Notes under the pieces: model-generated | What the model saw: only the letters and a program-made list of their open reading frames with translations | Told to the model about the DNA's origin: nothing | The model's database searches: none | Part shown: piece after piece, positions 17,540-25,365 of the stretch | Position numbering within the stretch: the stretch's first letter is position 1 | Layout: each line of letters begins with the position of its first letter | Translations under genes and position numbers: made by a program | Assembly: GCF_004349195.1 (NCBI RefSeq) | Contig: NZ_SMLG01000012.1 | Location: forward strand, 61,629 to 125,628 | Length of the DNA: 64,000 bases | Origin: Flavobacterium rhamnosiphilum | Lineage (GTDB): Bacteria; Bacteroidota; Bacteroidia; Flavobacteriales; Flavobacteriaceae | Reading direction: 5' to 3'

Positions 17540-18109
17540 ATGAAAATCACTGGAAAAATTAAAACGGTATTTGCATTAGCAATAGCAATGTTATTTGCTA
17601 GTAATGTAGAAGCACAAGAAACAAAAGAAGTTATAGAAGTTAAAGAAGTTCCAAATTACGATCAGGGATTCCGTTTAGGATTTGGTTTAAATGGTGGATA
17701 TTCTGTTGATGATCCATACAAATTAGCTTTAGGAGCCGATGCAAGATTACAATATGATTTATCAAAAAGGTATTCTGTAACCTTAACAACTGGTTTCAAT
17801 AACTTATTTGTAAGTAAAGCTGACGGAGATGATTTAGGATTTATTCCGGTAAAAGCAGGTTTTAAAGCTTTCGTATGGAACGATCAATTTTATGTAATGG
17901 GTGAAGCCGGTGCAGGATTTGCAGTGACTAATGATTACAACCAAACCTCCTTGATTTTAGCTCCAAGTATTGGTTATGCTACAAAATACATTGATCTCTC
18001 TTTGCGTTATGAGCACTATTCTGATTTTCCAAGAGTAAACAATAATGGAACTTTAGGAGAAGGTGTAGGACAAATTGGAGTTCGTGTTGCTTATGGTTTC
18101 AAACTATAA
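17540..18109 (+). CDS. Outer-membrane beta-barrel protein
   Basis: This 189-residue protein has a clear signal peptide (MKITGKIKTVFALAIAMLFA, cleavage probably after VEAQ) and then alternating amphipathic strands such as FRLGFGLNGGYSV, DARLQYDLSKRYSVTLTTGF, YVMGEAGAGFAV and IDLSLRYEHYSDF, ending VGQIGVRVAYGFKL with a terminal aromatic/aliphatic strand. This is the pattern of a small 8-stranded outer-membrane barrel (OmpA_b-brl / outer membrane protein beta-barrel domain). No cysteine or enzymatic motif is visible. The gene has its own promoter, tandem operator-like repeats and terminator and appears monocistronic. Confidence 0.88.
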   Translation: MKITGKIKTVFALAIAMLFASNVEAQETKEVIEVKEVPNYDQGFRLGFGLNGGYSVDDPYKLALGADARLQYDLSKRYSVTLTTGFNNLFVSKADGDDLGFIPVKAGFKAFVWNDQFYVMGEAGAGFAVTNDYNQTSLILAPSIGYATKYIDLSLRYEHYSDFPRVNNNGTLGEGVGQIGVRVAYGFKL

Positions 18110-18128
18110 GACTGTTTTTAATTAGTTA

Positions 18129-18159
18129 AAAAAATGCGCTGAAATTCAGCGCATTTTTT
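18129..18159. terminator. Terminator between beta-barrel gene and ppk2
   Basis: A perfect stem around AATGCGCTGAA / TTCAGCGCATT, with A run and T run on either side, serves both convergent genes. Confidence 0.9.
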
Positions 18160-18162
18160 GTT

Positions 18163-19041
18163 TTATTTCTTTTTTAACATCTCTTTATACATTTCAATAT
18201 TTCCCTTGATTTTTTCATCCATTTCAGGTTCTCTAATATCGGTATGTTTTTGCATTTCTTCCCAAATAATTTTGGCTACAATATACCGCGCCATTTCTTT
18301 ATCATCAGCAGGAATAATATACCAAGGTGCATATTCTGAACTTGTTTTATTGATTGCTTCCTCGTAATAATGCATATAATCATCCCAACGATCCCTTTCT
18401 TTCAAATCTCCTGTTGAGAATTTCCAGTTGTGTTTTTGTTCTTCTAATCGGCGTAACAAACGTTGTCTTTGTTCTTCTTTACTCATGTGTAAAAAGAATT
18501 TCAGCATAATAGTTCCGTTTTGCGTAATGTGCTTCTCAAAATTATTGATTTGCTGCATTCTATTTTCCCAAAATTGCGGCGTAATAGCATCTACGGTTTC
18601 AATACCCGGTAAATTTTCATTCATAATGTATTCCGGATGCACACGTGTGACCAAAACATTTTCATAATGTGACCTGTTAAAAACCGTAAACTTTCCTTTT
18701 TCAGGCAAAACCAAATAATGTCTCCACAAATAATCATGTTCTAGCTCACTTGAGTTGGGTGTTTTAAAACTATGTACCACGACACCTCGTGAGTTAAATT
18801 CCTTAAAAACTTCCCGAATCATACTATCCTTCCCAGAGGTATCCATGCCTTGCAAACAAACCAAAACACCATAGCGATTGTGAGCATACATCACATCTTG
18901 AATTTCACTCAATTTCACTTGCACCTTCTCCAGTTTTTCTTCTTTATCATCATCATCGGCTTTGCTAAACAAGTTCGTAGGGATTTTTGACAAATCAATT
19001 TTGCCAATCACTTTAAAATCATCGGGATTTATAGACTTCAT
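18163..19041 (-). CDS. ppk2: Polyphosphate kinase 2 (PPK2 family)
   Basis: This 292-residue cytoplasmic enzyme transfers phosphate between polyphosphate and nucleotides. The P-loop is QGMDTSGKD (residues 64-72), Walker B is FNRSHYENVLVTRVHP (about 121-136), and the lid region contains EEQRQRLLRRLEE and the WKFSTGDLKERDRWDDYM block typical of single-domain PPK2. The FNRSHYExVLV variant suggests the class that can phosphorylate AMP and ADP (class III), but this subclass call is inference. All catalytic residues are intact. A -7 box lies 26 bp upstream, followed by a copy of the dispersed palindrome. Confidence 0.93.
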   Translation of the reverse strand: MKSINPDDFKVIGKIDLSKIPTNLFSKADDDDKEEKLEKVQVKLSEIQDVMYAHNRYGVLVCLQGMDTSGKDSMIREVFKEFNSRGVVVHSFKTPNSSELEHDYLWRHYLVLPEKGKFTVFNRSHYENVLVTRVHPEYIMNENLPGIETVDAITPQFWENRMQQINNFEKHITQNGTIMLKFFLHMSKEEQRQRLLRRLEEQKHNWKFSTGDLKERDRWDDYMHYYEEAINKTSSEYAPWYIIPADDKEMARYIVAKIIWEEMQKHTDIREPEMDEKIKGNIEMYKEMLKKK

Positions 19042-19066
19042 AAGAAATATTTTATCTTTGCAAACT

Positions 19067-19074
19067 CAAATATA
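19067..19074 (-). promoter_or_regulatory. Bacteroidetes -7 box for ppk2
   Basis: CAAATATA reads TATATTTG on the - strand, an exact TAnnTTTG, 25 bases before the ppk2 ATG. Confidence 0.55.
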
Positions 19075-19084
19075 ACAAATTATA

Positions 19085-19170
19085 AGGAGCATTTTCCAGC
19101 TATTCGTTTCAATCTTTTATTATTTTAAAGAAAAATAATAAAAGGATTTCCACTATTATCTGGGCTAGGC
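19085..19170 (-). repeat. Dispersed palindromic repeat, copy C
   Basis: Read on the - strand it begins GCCTAGCCCAGAT, continues AGTGGAAATCCTTTT, has a 13-bp stem (CTTTTATTATTTT / AAAATAATAAAAG), then AAAAGATTGAAACG and ends GCTGGAAAATGCTCCT. The flanks match copies B and D; the stem sequence differs from copy A yet remains self-complementary. It lies between the divergent ppk2 and the gene at 19193. Confidence 0.88.
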
Positions 19171-19192
19171 ACTCGTTTTCAAAACAAATACA

Positions 19193-20029
19193 ATGGAAAA
19201 ATTCACACTCGAATTACTCTTTCAAATCATCGGCATTAGTTCAGCATCAGGACTCATTTACAAAGACAATTCCCTACTGATTATTGGTGACAACAGCGGC
19301 TTTCTTTATGAGTACCACATCGATTCCCAAGATTTAAAACGCCATCCATTACTAGAGAATCCAACAGAAAACACGCTAAAAAAAGACAAAGCTGATTTTG
19401 AAGCCATAACTTATTTTGGCGACAGCTTGTATATTTTTGGTTCCGGTTCCACTGAAAAAAGGAACAAAATGATACAAGTCAATTCCAGCGATAAAAAGGT
19501 AATTGCCACAAATGACATCGCTGATTTGTATGCAGTCATGCAAAATTTTGGAGAAATAAAACCCGAAGATTTCAACCTCGAAGGCGCCATCTATACTGGC
19601 GAAAGTTGGTTTTTATTGAATCGTGGCAACGGAAGTTCCAATAAAAATATCCTTTTCACCATCGAAGGAAAAAACCTGACCAACGATTTTACTATTCTTT
19701 CTAACGCCTACAAACTCCCTAAAATAAAAGGAGTACGCAGCAGTTTTACCGATGCGGTTTTAGTCGATGACAGCATTTATTTTTTGGCCACAGCCGAAGA
19801 TACCGAATCTACTTATGACGATGGCGAAGTTTTAGGAAGTCTTATTGGGAGAATCAACCTAAAAACCATGAAAATCGATTTCACTCAAAAAATTAGCAGT
19901 ACCCATAAATTCGAAGGATTGACTTTATTCACCAATTCAAAAGAAAAAATCGAATTCCTGCTTTGTGAAGACAAAGACACCGAAGTATTGGAAACTGCTA
20001 TTTATAAATTGACTTTGGACAAAAAATGA
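19193..20029 (+). CDS. Conserved protein of unknown function, beta-propeller-like (DUF6929-type)
   Basis: This 278-residue protein has no signal peptide or membrane segment. It is built of repeated short strands of the type GLIYKDNSLLIIGDNSGFLYEY, FEAITYFGDSLYIFGSGS, EGAIYTGESWFLLNRGN and DAVLVDDSIYFLATAEDT, spaced about 60 residues apart, which suggests a beta-propeller. The motif DFEAITYFGD and the later FEGLTLF resemble the blades of phytase-like/DUF6929 proteins. I cannot assign a reaction. It stands alone, divergent from ppk2, with the palindromic repeat upstream. Confidence 0.75.
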   Translation: MEKFTLELLFQIIGISSASGLIYKDNSLLIIGDNSGFLYEYHIDSQDLKRHPLLENPTENTLKKDKADFEAITYFGDSLYIFGSGSTEKRNKMIQVNSSDKKVIATNDIADLYAVMQNFGEIKPEDFNLEGAIYTGESWFLLNRGNGSSNKNILFTIEGKNLTNDFTILSNAYKLPKIKGVRSSFTDAVLVDDSIYFLATAEDTESTYDDGEVLGSLIGRINLKTMKIDFTQKISSTHKFEGLTLFTNSKEKIEFLLCEDKDTEVLETAIYKLTLDKK

Positions 20030-20177
20030 AGTCAATTAGATTAAAAAATATTCATTTCATCCAAAATAACAGAACGTTAAATTTAGATTAAATAGAAAAT
20101 CAAAATAGATTTCAAATGTAAAACAAGGTACTTTTACAGTAAACTAAGCCTTTTATTGGCATAAAATAATTAATAAA

Positions 20178-20894
20178 ATGACAGACTTAAAAAATAAAAA
20201 CGCCCTAATCACCGGCGCAGGAAAAGGAATTGGAAAAGCAATCGCTTTGGCATTAGCCAAAGAAGGCGTAAATGTAATTTTGGTTGCCAGAACACAGGAC
20301 GAAATAGACAGTGTAGCGGCAAAAGTACGTTCATTAAGAGTAAAAGCACTGGCGATAGCCGCTGACGTTGCTGATATTAATTCGGTAAACGCTGCCGTTG
20401 CCAAAGCCTTGGCTGAATTTGGGACTATTGATATTTTAATCAACAATGCCGGAATAGCTGCTTTTGGAAAATTCTTAGAATTAGAACCGACCGATTGGGA
20501 ACGCATCATTCAGGTAAACCTGATGGGAACCTATTATGTGACACGTGCCGTTTTGCCAAATATGATAGAAAGACAAACGGGCGATATCATCAATATTTCT
20601 TCAACAGCAGGATTAAGCGGAAATGCTTTAACGAGCGCTTATAGTGCTTCTAAATTTGCTGTTTTAGGATTAACGGAATCGTTGATGCAAGAAGTGCGTA
20701 AACATAATATTCGTGTAACGGCATTAACACCAAGCACTGTTGCGACTGATATGGCCAAAGAATTAAAACTGACCGATGGAAATCCAGAAAAAGTCATGCA
20801 AGCAGAAGATATGGCCGAATTAATCATCGCGCAACTCAAATTAAACCGACGCGTTTTCATCAAAAACAGCAGTATTTGGTCTACGAATCCATAA
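20178..20894 (+). CDS. Short-chain dehydrogenase/reductase, 3-ketoacyl-ACP reductase (FabG-like)
   Basis: This 238-residue classical SDR has the cofactor loop TGAGKGIG (residues 12-19), the NNAGIA motif (about 87-92) and the catalytic Ser-Tyr-Lys as [10 protein letters not shown] and YSASK (about 137-158). The arginine of VARTQDE after the second beta strand favours NADPH. It is closest in feel to FabG-like reductases, but it is a stand-alone gene without fatty-acid synthesis neighbours, so another ketone substrate is equally possible. It converges on mtaB with a 60-bp hairpin repeat between them. Confidence 0.9.
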   Translation: MTDLKNKNALITGAGKGIGKAIALALAKEGVNVILVARTQDEIDSVAAKVRSLRVKALAIAADVADINSVNAAVAKALAEFGTIDILINNAGIAAFGKFLELEPTDWERIIQVNLMGTYYVTRAVLPNMIERQTGDIINISSTAGLSGNALTSAYSASKFAVLGLTESLMQEVRKHNIRVTALTPSTVATDMAKELKLTDGNPEKVMQAEDMAELIIAQLKLNRRVFIKNSSIWSTNP

Positions 20895-20940
20895 TTCGTT
20901 TTTATTTTTGTTTTTAAACATATAAGCTTAAAATATAAAA

Positions 20941-21000
20941 ACCATTAAGAAACTAAGTTTCATTAAGTTTTGCGCTTAATTTTCTTAATCTCTTAATGGT
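20941..21000. repeat. 60-bp ACCATTAAG palindromic repeat, copy 1
   Basis: It begins ACCATTAAGA and ends TCTTAATGGT, with internal TTAAG/CTTAA words giving an imperfect hairpin over its length. It lies between convergent genes (SDR and mtaB). A second element of exactly the same length and ends lies at 24233-24292, also between convergent genes. Confidence 0.8.
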
Positions 21001-21107
21001 TAAAAAACTTTCGAGTTACTTACTTAAATATCACTCTTAATCTCTTTGTTTATTAAAGCCCTTGTTAGTCCTAAAAACTTAAATGACTTATATGGTTAAT
21101 AATTGAT

Positions 21108-22436
21108 TTAAACCAAAGCCGTAACAAAATCCATTCGTACACTTCCGTCTTCATCAATTTTTGTCAAATTGATTTCGTGCAACGTGTTTACTAATTCTGG
21201 ATTCCAAGGCGTTTTTACTTTCACATAGTTTTCGGTAAACCCGTGAATATACCCTTCTTTATTTTCACTTTCGAATAAAACAGTTCTATTGGTTCCCAAT
21301 TGACTTTCATAAAAAGCACGACGTTTTTTAACTGATAGACCGCGTAACATTTTGCTGCGTTTTGCACGAACATTGGCAGGAACAACACCTTCCATCGCAG
21401 CAGCTTCAGTATTATCCCGTTCTGAATATGTAAAAACATGCAAATAGGAGATATTCATTTCATTCAAAAAATGGTAGGTTTCCAGAAAATGTTCATCTGT
21501 TTCGCCTGGAAAACCAACAATTACATCCACACCAATACAAGCGTGCGGCATCACTTCCCGAATTTTATTGACTCTTTCTGTATATACTTCACGTTGGTAA
21601 CGACGTTTCATCAACTTTAGAATGTCATTACTTCCGGATTGCAAAGGAATATGAAAATGCGGTACAAAAGTTCTACTTTTTGATACAAACTCTATGGTTT
21701 CATTTTTCAATAAATTCGGTTCAATAGACGAAATTCGCAATCTTTCGATTCCTTCCACTTTGTCTAATTCCTGAACTAATTCTAAGAATGTATGTTCGTG
21801 TTTTTTATTTCCGAATTCCCCTTTACCGTAATCACCAATATTTACTCCGGTAAGAACAATTTCTTTTATGTTTTGTTTCGAAATTTCTGAGGCGTTTTTC
21901 AATACATTTTCCAGTTCATCACTTCTCGAAATTCCTCTTGCTAACGGAATCGTGCAATACGTACATTTGTAATCACAACCGTCCTGAACTTTCAAGAAAG
22001 CACGGGTTCGGTCTCCTATCGAATAACTTCCCACATAGAAATCAGCTTCGGCAATTTCACAGGAATGCACTTCACCAAAATCATTTTTAGACAAATCATT
22101 AATATAATCCGCCAATTTAAATTTTTCAGTTGCTCCCAAAACCAAATCCACTCCATCTACACTCGCTAATTCTTCCGGCTTCAATTGCGCATAACAACCT
22201 ACCGCCGCAACAAATGCTTTATCATTCAATTTCATTGCTTTTCGCACGACTTGTTTGAACTGCTTATCCGCATTTTCAGTAACTGAACACGTATTAATTA
22301 CATACATATCAGCTACTTCCTCAAAATCGACGCGATCAAAACCTTCGTCTTGAAGATTACGAGCAATTGTAGAAGTTTCTGAAAAATTCAGTTTACAACC
22401 AAGCGTATAAAAAGCAACTTTTTTTCTATTTTCCAT
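21108..22436 (-). CDS. mtaB: tRNA t6A37 methylthiotransferase MtaB
   Basis: This 442-residue radical-SAM enzyme converts N6-threonylcarbamoyladenosine at tRNA position 37 to its 2-methylthio form. It has the N-terminal UPF0004 domain with the three cluster cysteines (TLGCKLNFSE, NTCSVTENAD, AVGCYAQLKP), the radical-SAM motif CDYKCTYC, IPLARG, and a C-terminal TRAM domain. The start FYTLGCKLNFSETS and CDYKCTYCTIPLARG distinguish MtaB from MiaB and RimO. All six cluster cysteines are present. It is a single-gene unit. Confidence 0.95.
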   Translation of the reverse strand: MENRKKVAFYTLGCKLNFSETSTIARNLQDEGFDRVDFEEVADMYVINTCSVTENADKQFKQVVRKAMKLNDKAFVAAVGCYAQLKPEELASVDGVDLVLGATEKFKLADYINDLSKNDFGEVHSCEIAEADFYVGSYSIGDRTRAFLKVQDGCDYKCTYCTIPLARGISRSDELENVLKNASEISKQNIKEIVLTGVNIGDYGKGEFGNKKHEHTFLELVQELDKVEGIERLRISSIEPNLLKNETIEFVSKSRTFVPHFHIPLQSGSNDILKLMKRRYQREVYTERVNKIREVMPHACIGVDVIVGFPGETDEHFLETYHFLNEMNISYLHVFTYSERDNTEAAAMEGVVPANVRAKRSKMLRGLSVKKRRAFYESQLGTNRTVLFESENKEGYIHGFTENYVKVKTPWNPELVNTLHEINLTKIDEDGSVRMDFVTALV

Positions 22437-22567
22437 AATTCATCTTAAACTAATGAAATCGTTGTCAAAAAATTTAAGTGCGCAAATTTACGCACAATAT
22501 TCTGGAAAATGAAATCAATAATTTCTATATCTTAGCATCTTCTAGACCAATAATTTATACTCTCAAA

Positions 22568-23149
22568 ATGAAAAAAACAATTTCAATTATATTCCTTTTT
22601 ATTGCGGTTCAAATAAATGCTCAGAACAACATTGAATGGGATGGAAAATACCAATTACAACTTTCCGATTTTCAATCTAGCGCTACTCAAATTGGAAATG
22701 TCAAAATCAATAGTATTCATACCGCTGCAAGTCTTGATTTCGCTTTCCAAATGAGCAATATTGAATTTATGTTTACCAAGAATTTTAATTCAAAAGTAAA
22801 TTCTACATTCAAGCGTGATGCCGCATCCATTATTGCAACTGATACTAATACAGCTAATTATTTAGTAAATTTTGCGCAATATGAATTTGATTTATCTGAA
22901 CTCTATGCCCGAAAATTGCGAAAAGAAATTTACGACCAAAAAGGGACTTTTTCTGATGCCAGTTTTTTACAAGTTATTTATGATGCCATTCAGAAACAAT
23001 ACACAGAGGATCATGCGAATGCCTCAAAAATAACGGACCTTGGACAAAATGAGAAAAAGCTTTTAGAAATTAGAACTGAAGCCCTTAAAAGAATACAAGA
23101 ATATCCTGATTTTTGCAAAAGTTGTAAACCTCCAAAGAAAAAATCTTAG
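22568..23149 (+). CDS. Secreted protein of unknown function
   Basis: The ATG at 22568 gives 193 residues with a good signal peptide (MKKTISIIFLFIAVQINAQ, cleavage after NAQ). A GTG at 22478 would place 30 unconserved residues before it and is rejected. The mature part begins NNIEWDGKYQLQLSDFQS, a segment of about ten residues after the signal that resembles other flavobacterial exported proteins (WDGxxxLxxxDFQ), and the C-terminus has a CKSCKPP pair that could form a disulfide or bind metal. I do not recognise a named domain. The next gene is also a secreted unknown, but a CIRCE-like site and its own promoter separate them. Confidence 0.75.
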   Translation: MKKTISIIFLFIAVQINAQNNIEWDGKYQLQLSDFQSSATQIGNVKINSIHTAASLDFAFQMSNIEFMFTKNFNSKVNSTFKRDAASIIATDTNTANYLVNFAQYEFDLSELYARKLRKEIYDQKGTFSDASFLQVIYDAIQKQYTEDHANASKITDLGQNEKKLLEIRTEALKRIQEYPDFCKSCKPPKKKS

Positions 23150-23170
23150 TTAGATATAGATCTTTTTACT

Positions 23171-23197
23171 TTAGCGCCCGATTGTGTCGAGTGCTAA
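23171..23197 (+). promoter_or_regulatory. CIRCE-like inverted repeat (HrcA-type operator)
   Basis: TTAGCGCCC, 9 spacer bases, GAGTGCTAA. The right half matches the CIRCE consensus (TTAGCACTC-N9-GAGTGCTAA) perfectly, the left half at 7 of 9 positions, and the spacer is exactly 9. The site ends 2 bp before an exact -7 promoter box, where a repressor would block transcription. Confidence 0.6.
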
Positions 23198-23199
23198 CT

Positions 23200-23207
23200 T
23201 ACTTTTG
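23200..23207 (+). promoter_or_regulatory. Bacteroidetes -7 box for the secreted protein gene at 23247
   Basis: TACTTTTG is an exact TAnnTTTG located 39 bases before the ATG and 2 bases after the CIRCE-like repeat. Confidence 0.65.
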
Positions 23208-23246
23208 TAAACAAATTAACAGCAAGATTTTGAAACATCTTACAAA

Positions 23247-24056
23247 ATGAAAATTAAACTTATCCTATTTTGCTTCTTTTTATTTCAAAGTATCTTCTCT
23301 CAGAAAGAATTCCTAGATTATTTAGTAACTGAAAAGAATGATACTATCTATGGAACTTTTAGAAATAATGCTTTGTTTGAAAAAAATCTGTATCCTGAAA
23401 AAGATGGTATTAAATTTTACTCGCACAAAATATCTAAAATGAAAATCATCAGGTTTAATGATGATATTTATTTCCGCCAGTCTACGGAAGATGGAATCTA
23501 TGAATCAGTACCTGCAAGAGATTCATCAAACTTTGTTTTGAAAACAAAAGGATCCTTTCTAAATAAAAAGCCACGATTACAAGAATTCATTGTACTTGTA
23601 AATAATGATACAATTTATGGAGAAATATCAGAACCAATGATTGGCAATCTTTATTTGTCCGATAAGAATGGAAACAAGCACAAAATAAAAAACGAAACAA
23701 TAAAAACGTATCATTTTAGAAATGACCTCTATGAATTCAAAGAGAAAACTAAAGTCGATTTATTTGACACCAAAGAAAGTTTCCTCAAAGTTTTAGCAAT
23801 TGGTAAAGTAAACTTATACGAATATGAATATCATCACAACGATAGAACAAAAAATCTTCGTAAACCTAAAGAATATTACTTTATAGAGATAGACGGTCAA
23901 TTGATTTTATTAAATTCAATTATTGGTAAGTTGAAAATCAAGAAAAAACTCACTGAAATATTCAAAGACAATAATGATTTAGTAAGGCAAATTTCTGATG
24001 ATGTCTATGGTTTGCAAAACATATATTTAATCGTAAAGAAATATAATTCCAATTAA
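23247..24056 (+). CDS. Secreted protein of unknown function with an internal repeat
   Basis: This 269-residue protein starts with a signal peptide (MKIKLILFCFFLFQSIFSQ). Two related segments occur in the mature part: FLDYLVTEKNDTIYGTF (near residue 22) and EFIVLVNNDTIYGEI (near residue 112), each beginning a block of short beta strands, so the protein probably arose by duplication of a domain of about 85 residues. The motif xNDTIYGxI is common in exported Bacteroidetes proteins that I cannot name. No membrane span or catalytic motif is seen. The promoter region carries a CIRCE-like operator, which would make it heat-responsive if HrcA is present; that is inference. Confidence 0.75.
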   Translation: MKIKLILFCFFLFQSIFSQKEFLDYLVTEKNDTIYGTFRNNALFEKNLYPEKDGIKFYSHKISKMKIIRFNDDIYFRQSTEDGIYESVPARDSSNFVLKTKGSFLNKKPRLQEFIVLVNNDTIYGEISEPMIGNLYLSDKNGNKHKIKNETIKTYHFRNDLYEFKEKTKVDLFDTKESFLKVLAIGKVNLYEYEYHHNDRTKNLRKPKEYYFIEIDGQLILLNSIIGKLKIKKKLTEIFKDNNDLVRQISDDVYGLQNIYLIVKKYNSN

Positions 24057-24060
24057 TCCA

Positions 24061-24186
24061 GCTGTTAACAGCGGTTTTGCCGGATTTGGGTTTTCGGCTT
24101 AATTTGAAGTTGGTTTTGTACTTGAAATAAAAGTGATTAACCGAATGATAAATCTTAACTTATTCCAAAAACCCAAGCAAAGCCGC
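24061..24186. repeat. GC-richer palindromic intergenic element
   Basis: It opens with a perfect 12-bp palindrome GCTGTTAACAGC (24061-24072). GCGGTTTTGCCGGATTTGG (from 24071) is the imperfect complement of CCCAAGCAAAGCCGC (24172-24186), enclosing about 75 bases. The base composition is clearly richer in G and C than its surroundings, and there is no open frame. It follows the gene ending at 24056. Confidence 0.55.
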
Positions 24187-24232
24187 GGGGACGATAAAAC
24201 GTTTGCAACTCGACTACTTTCTAAAAACAAAA

Positions 24233-24292
24233 ACCATTAAGAATTTAAGATAATTTAAGAGCAGTTCTTAATAATCTTAATTTCTTAATGGT
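24233..24292. repeat. 60-bp ACCATTAAG palindromic repeat, copy 2
   Basis: It begins ACCATTAAGAAT and ends TTCTTAATGGT with internal TTTAAGA/TCTTAA words. Length and ends equal copy 1 at 20941, while the interior differs. It again lies between convergent genes, so it may serve as a two-way terminator. Confidence 0.8.
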
Positions 24293-24311
24293 AATTATAA
24301 CTTGAAAAATC

Positions 24312-25109
24312 TTAGTTCAAGATAAATCGTCTAACAACCTCAGCCACGCCATGGTTATTATTTGACGCTACGATAAAATCTCCTTTATCTCTCAATTCAG
24401 GATCTACATTATCAACCCAAACACCCAATCCGGCATATTCAATCATCGTCAAATCATTCCCTGCATTTCCAACAGCTATAATCTCACTTTGATGTATATC
24501 CAATTTTTTTGCCAAAATTTTTATGCTGGCGGCTTTGTCAATTCCATTTTGTGCTACTTCAAGAAAAAAAGGCTTTGACATGCTGACACTAAGGTGTGGC
24601 ATAGCGGCTTTCAAGTCTTTTTCTACTTCTTTAAGATAAATTGGATCTTCTAATAAAATACATTTTACAGCTGAAGACTGAACCTCTTCTTTAAAACTAA
24701 GGACTTTATTATGTTCTAAACCTGTGATGTTTTTTTCGATTTCGATAAATTCCGAATTTGTCTCACTCACAATTTTCCCATCAACATAAGTAATAATATG
24801 AGTATTACTTTTTAAGCTGTAATCATACAATTCATGAATTTGTTCTTGGGTTAACGTTTGCTCAAAAATGACTTTATCTTCCTTTAAATCTGTAATGACA
24901 GCGCCATTATACGATATCATATACGAATCATCTAGTTGTAATTCTTCGGCATAAGCTGTCATTGCAGGCGTAGGTCTTCCGGATGCCAGAATAACATAAA
25001 CCCCCAATTCCTGTGCCTTAAACAACATTTCTTTATTCTCGTTTGAAATGGTATGGTCATCAGTCAACAAAGTGTCGTCCATGTCCAAAACCAACATTTT
25101 ATATTTCAT
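24312..25109 (-). CDS. Cof-type HAD-IIB phosphatase
   Basis: This 265-residue haloacid-dehalogenase phosphatase has motif I DMDDTLL (residues 8-14), motif II LASGRP, a type IIB cap in the middle and the C-terminal motif GNAGNDLTMIEYAG (normally GDxxND; here the first Asp is Asn, AVGNAGNDLTM, which is frequent in Cof proteins). Members dephosphorylate sugar phosphates, pyridoxal phosphate or flavin precursors, and specificity cannot be predicted. It is the last gene of a leftward series with DUF2007 21 bp upstream. Confidence 0.92.
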   Translation of the reverse strand: MKYKMLVLDMDDTLLTDDHTISNENKEMLFKAQELGVYVILASGRPTPAMTAYAEELQLDDSYMISYNGAVITDLKEDKVIFEQTLTQEQIHELYDYSLKSNTHIITYVDGKIVSETNSEFIEIEKNITGLEHNKVLSFKEEVQSSAVKCILLEDPIYLKEVEKDLKAAMPHLSVSMSKPFFLEVAQNGIDKAASIKILAKKLDIHQSEIIAVGNAGNDLTMIEYAGLGVWVDNVDPELRDKGDFIVASNNNHGVAEVVRRFILN

Positions 25110-25130
25110 CTAATTTTTTTTGCGAATGCG

Positions 25131-25349
25131 TTAAATACTCATTCTAAATTCTTCAATAACTGGATTCACTTTTGCAAACTCGGTTTCTTGAACGAATAAT
25201 TCCACTGCTTGTCCCGAAGTTCCAAAACCTGCCAATCGAGCCGATTGTATATTATTTTTCAAAACGGTTTCAACACCAATTGCTTCAATTTTTTCTTTCA
25301 ACGCCATTGCTAAAATTTCACTTCCCGAAAATACTTTCATTAATCCCAT
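25131..25349 (-). CDS. DUF2007 family protein
   Basis: This 72-residue protein has the pattern of DUF2007 (putative signal-transducing protein): an N-terminal strand MKVFSGSEILAMALKEKIEAIGVETVLKNN, a loop with Gly residues and VELFVQETEFAKVNPVIEEF at the end. It can start at the first Met (25349) or at Met4 (25340); the difference is trivial. Members resemble a small ferredoxin-like fold and have no established biochemical role. It lies 16 bp after the half-helicase gene and 21 bp before the Cof phosphatase, probably in one operon. Confidence 0.85.
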   Translation of the reverse strand: MGLMKVFSGSEILAMALKEKIEAIGVETVLKNNIQSARLAGFGTSGQAVELFVQETEFAKVNPVIEEFRMSI

Positions 25350-25365
25350 CGTATTGTATTTTTAA

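Noticed and set aside
21438..21620. Frames on the opposite strand or out of frame within mtaB
   Set aside because: Shadows of a well-conserved coding frame.
22478..22567. GTG-initiated extension of the secreted protein gene
   Set aside because: The signal peptide begins at the ATG 22568; the extension is a non-conserved 30-residue leader.
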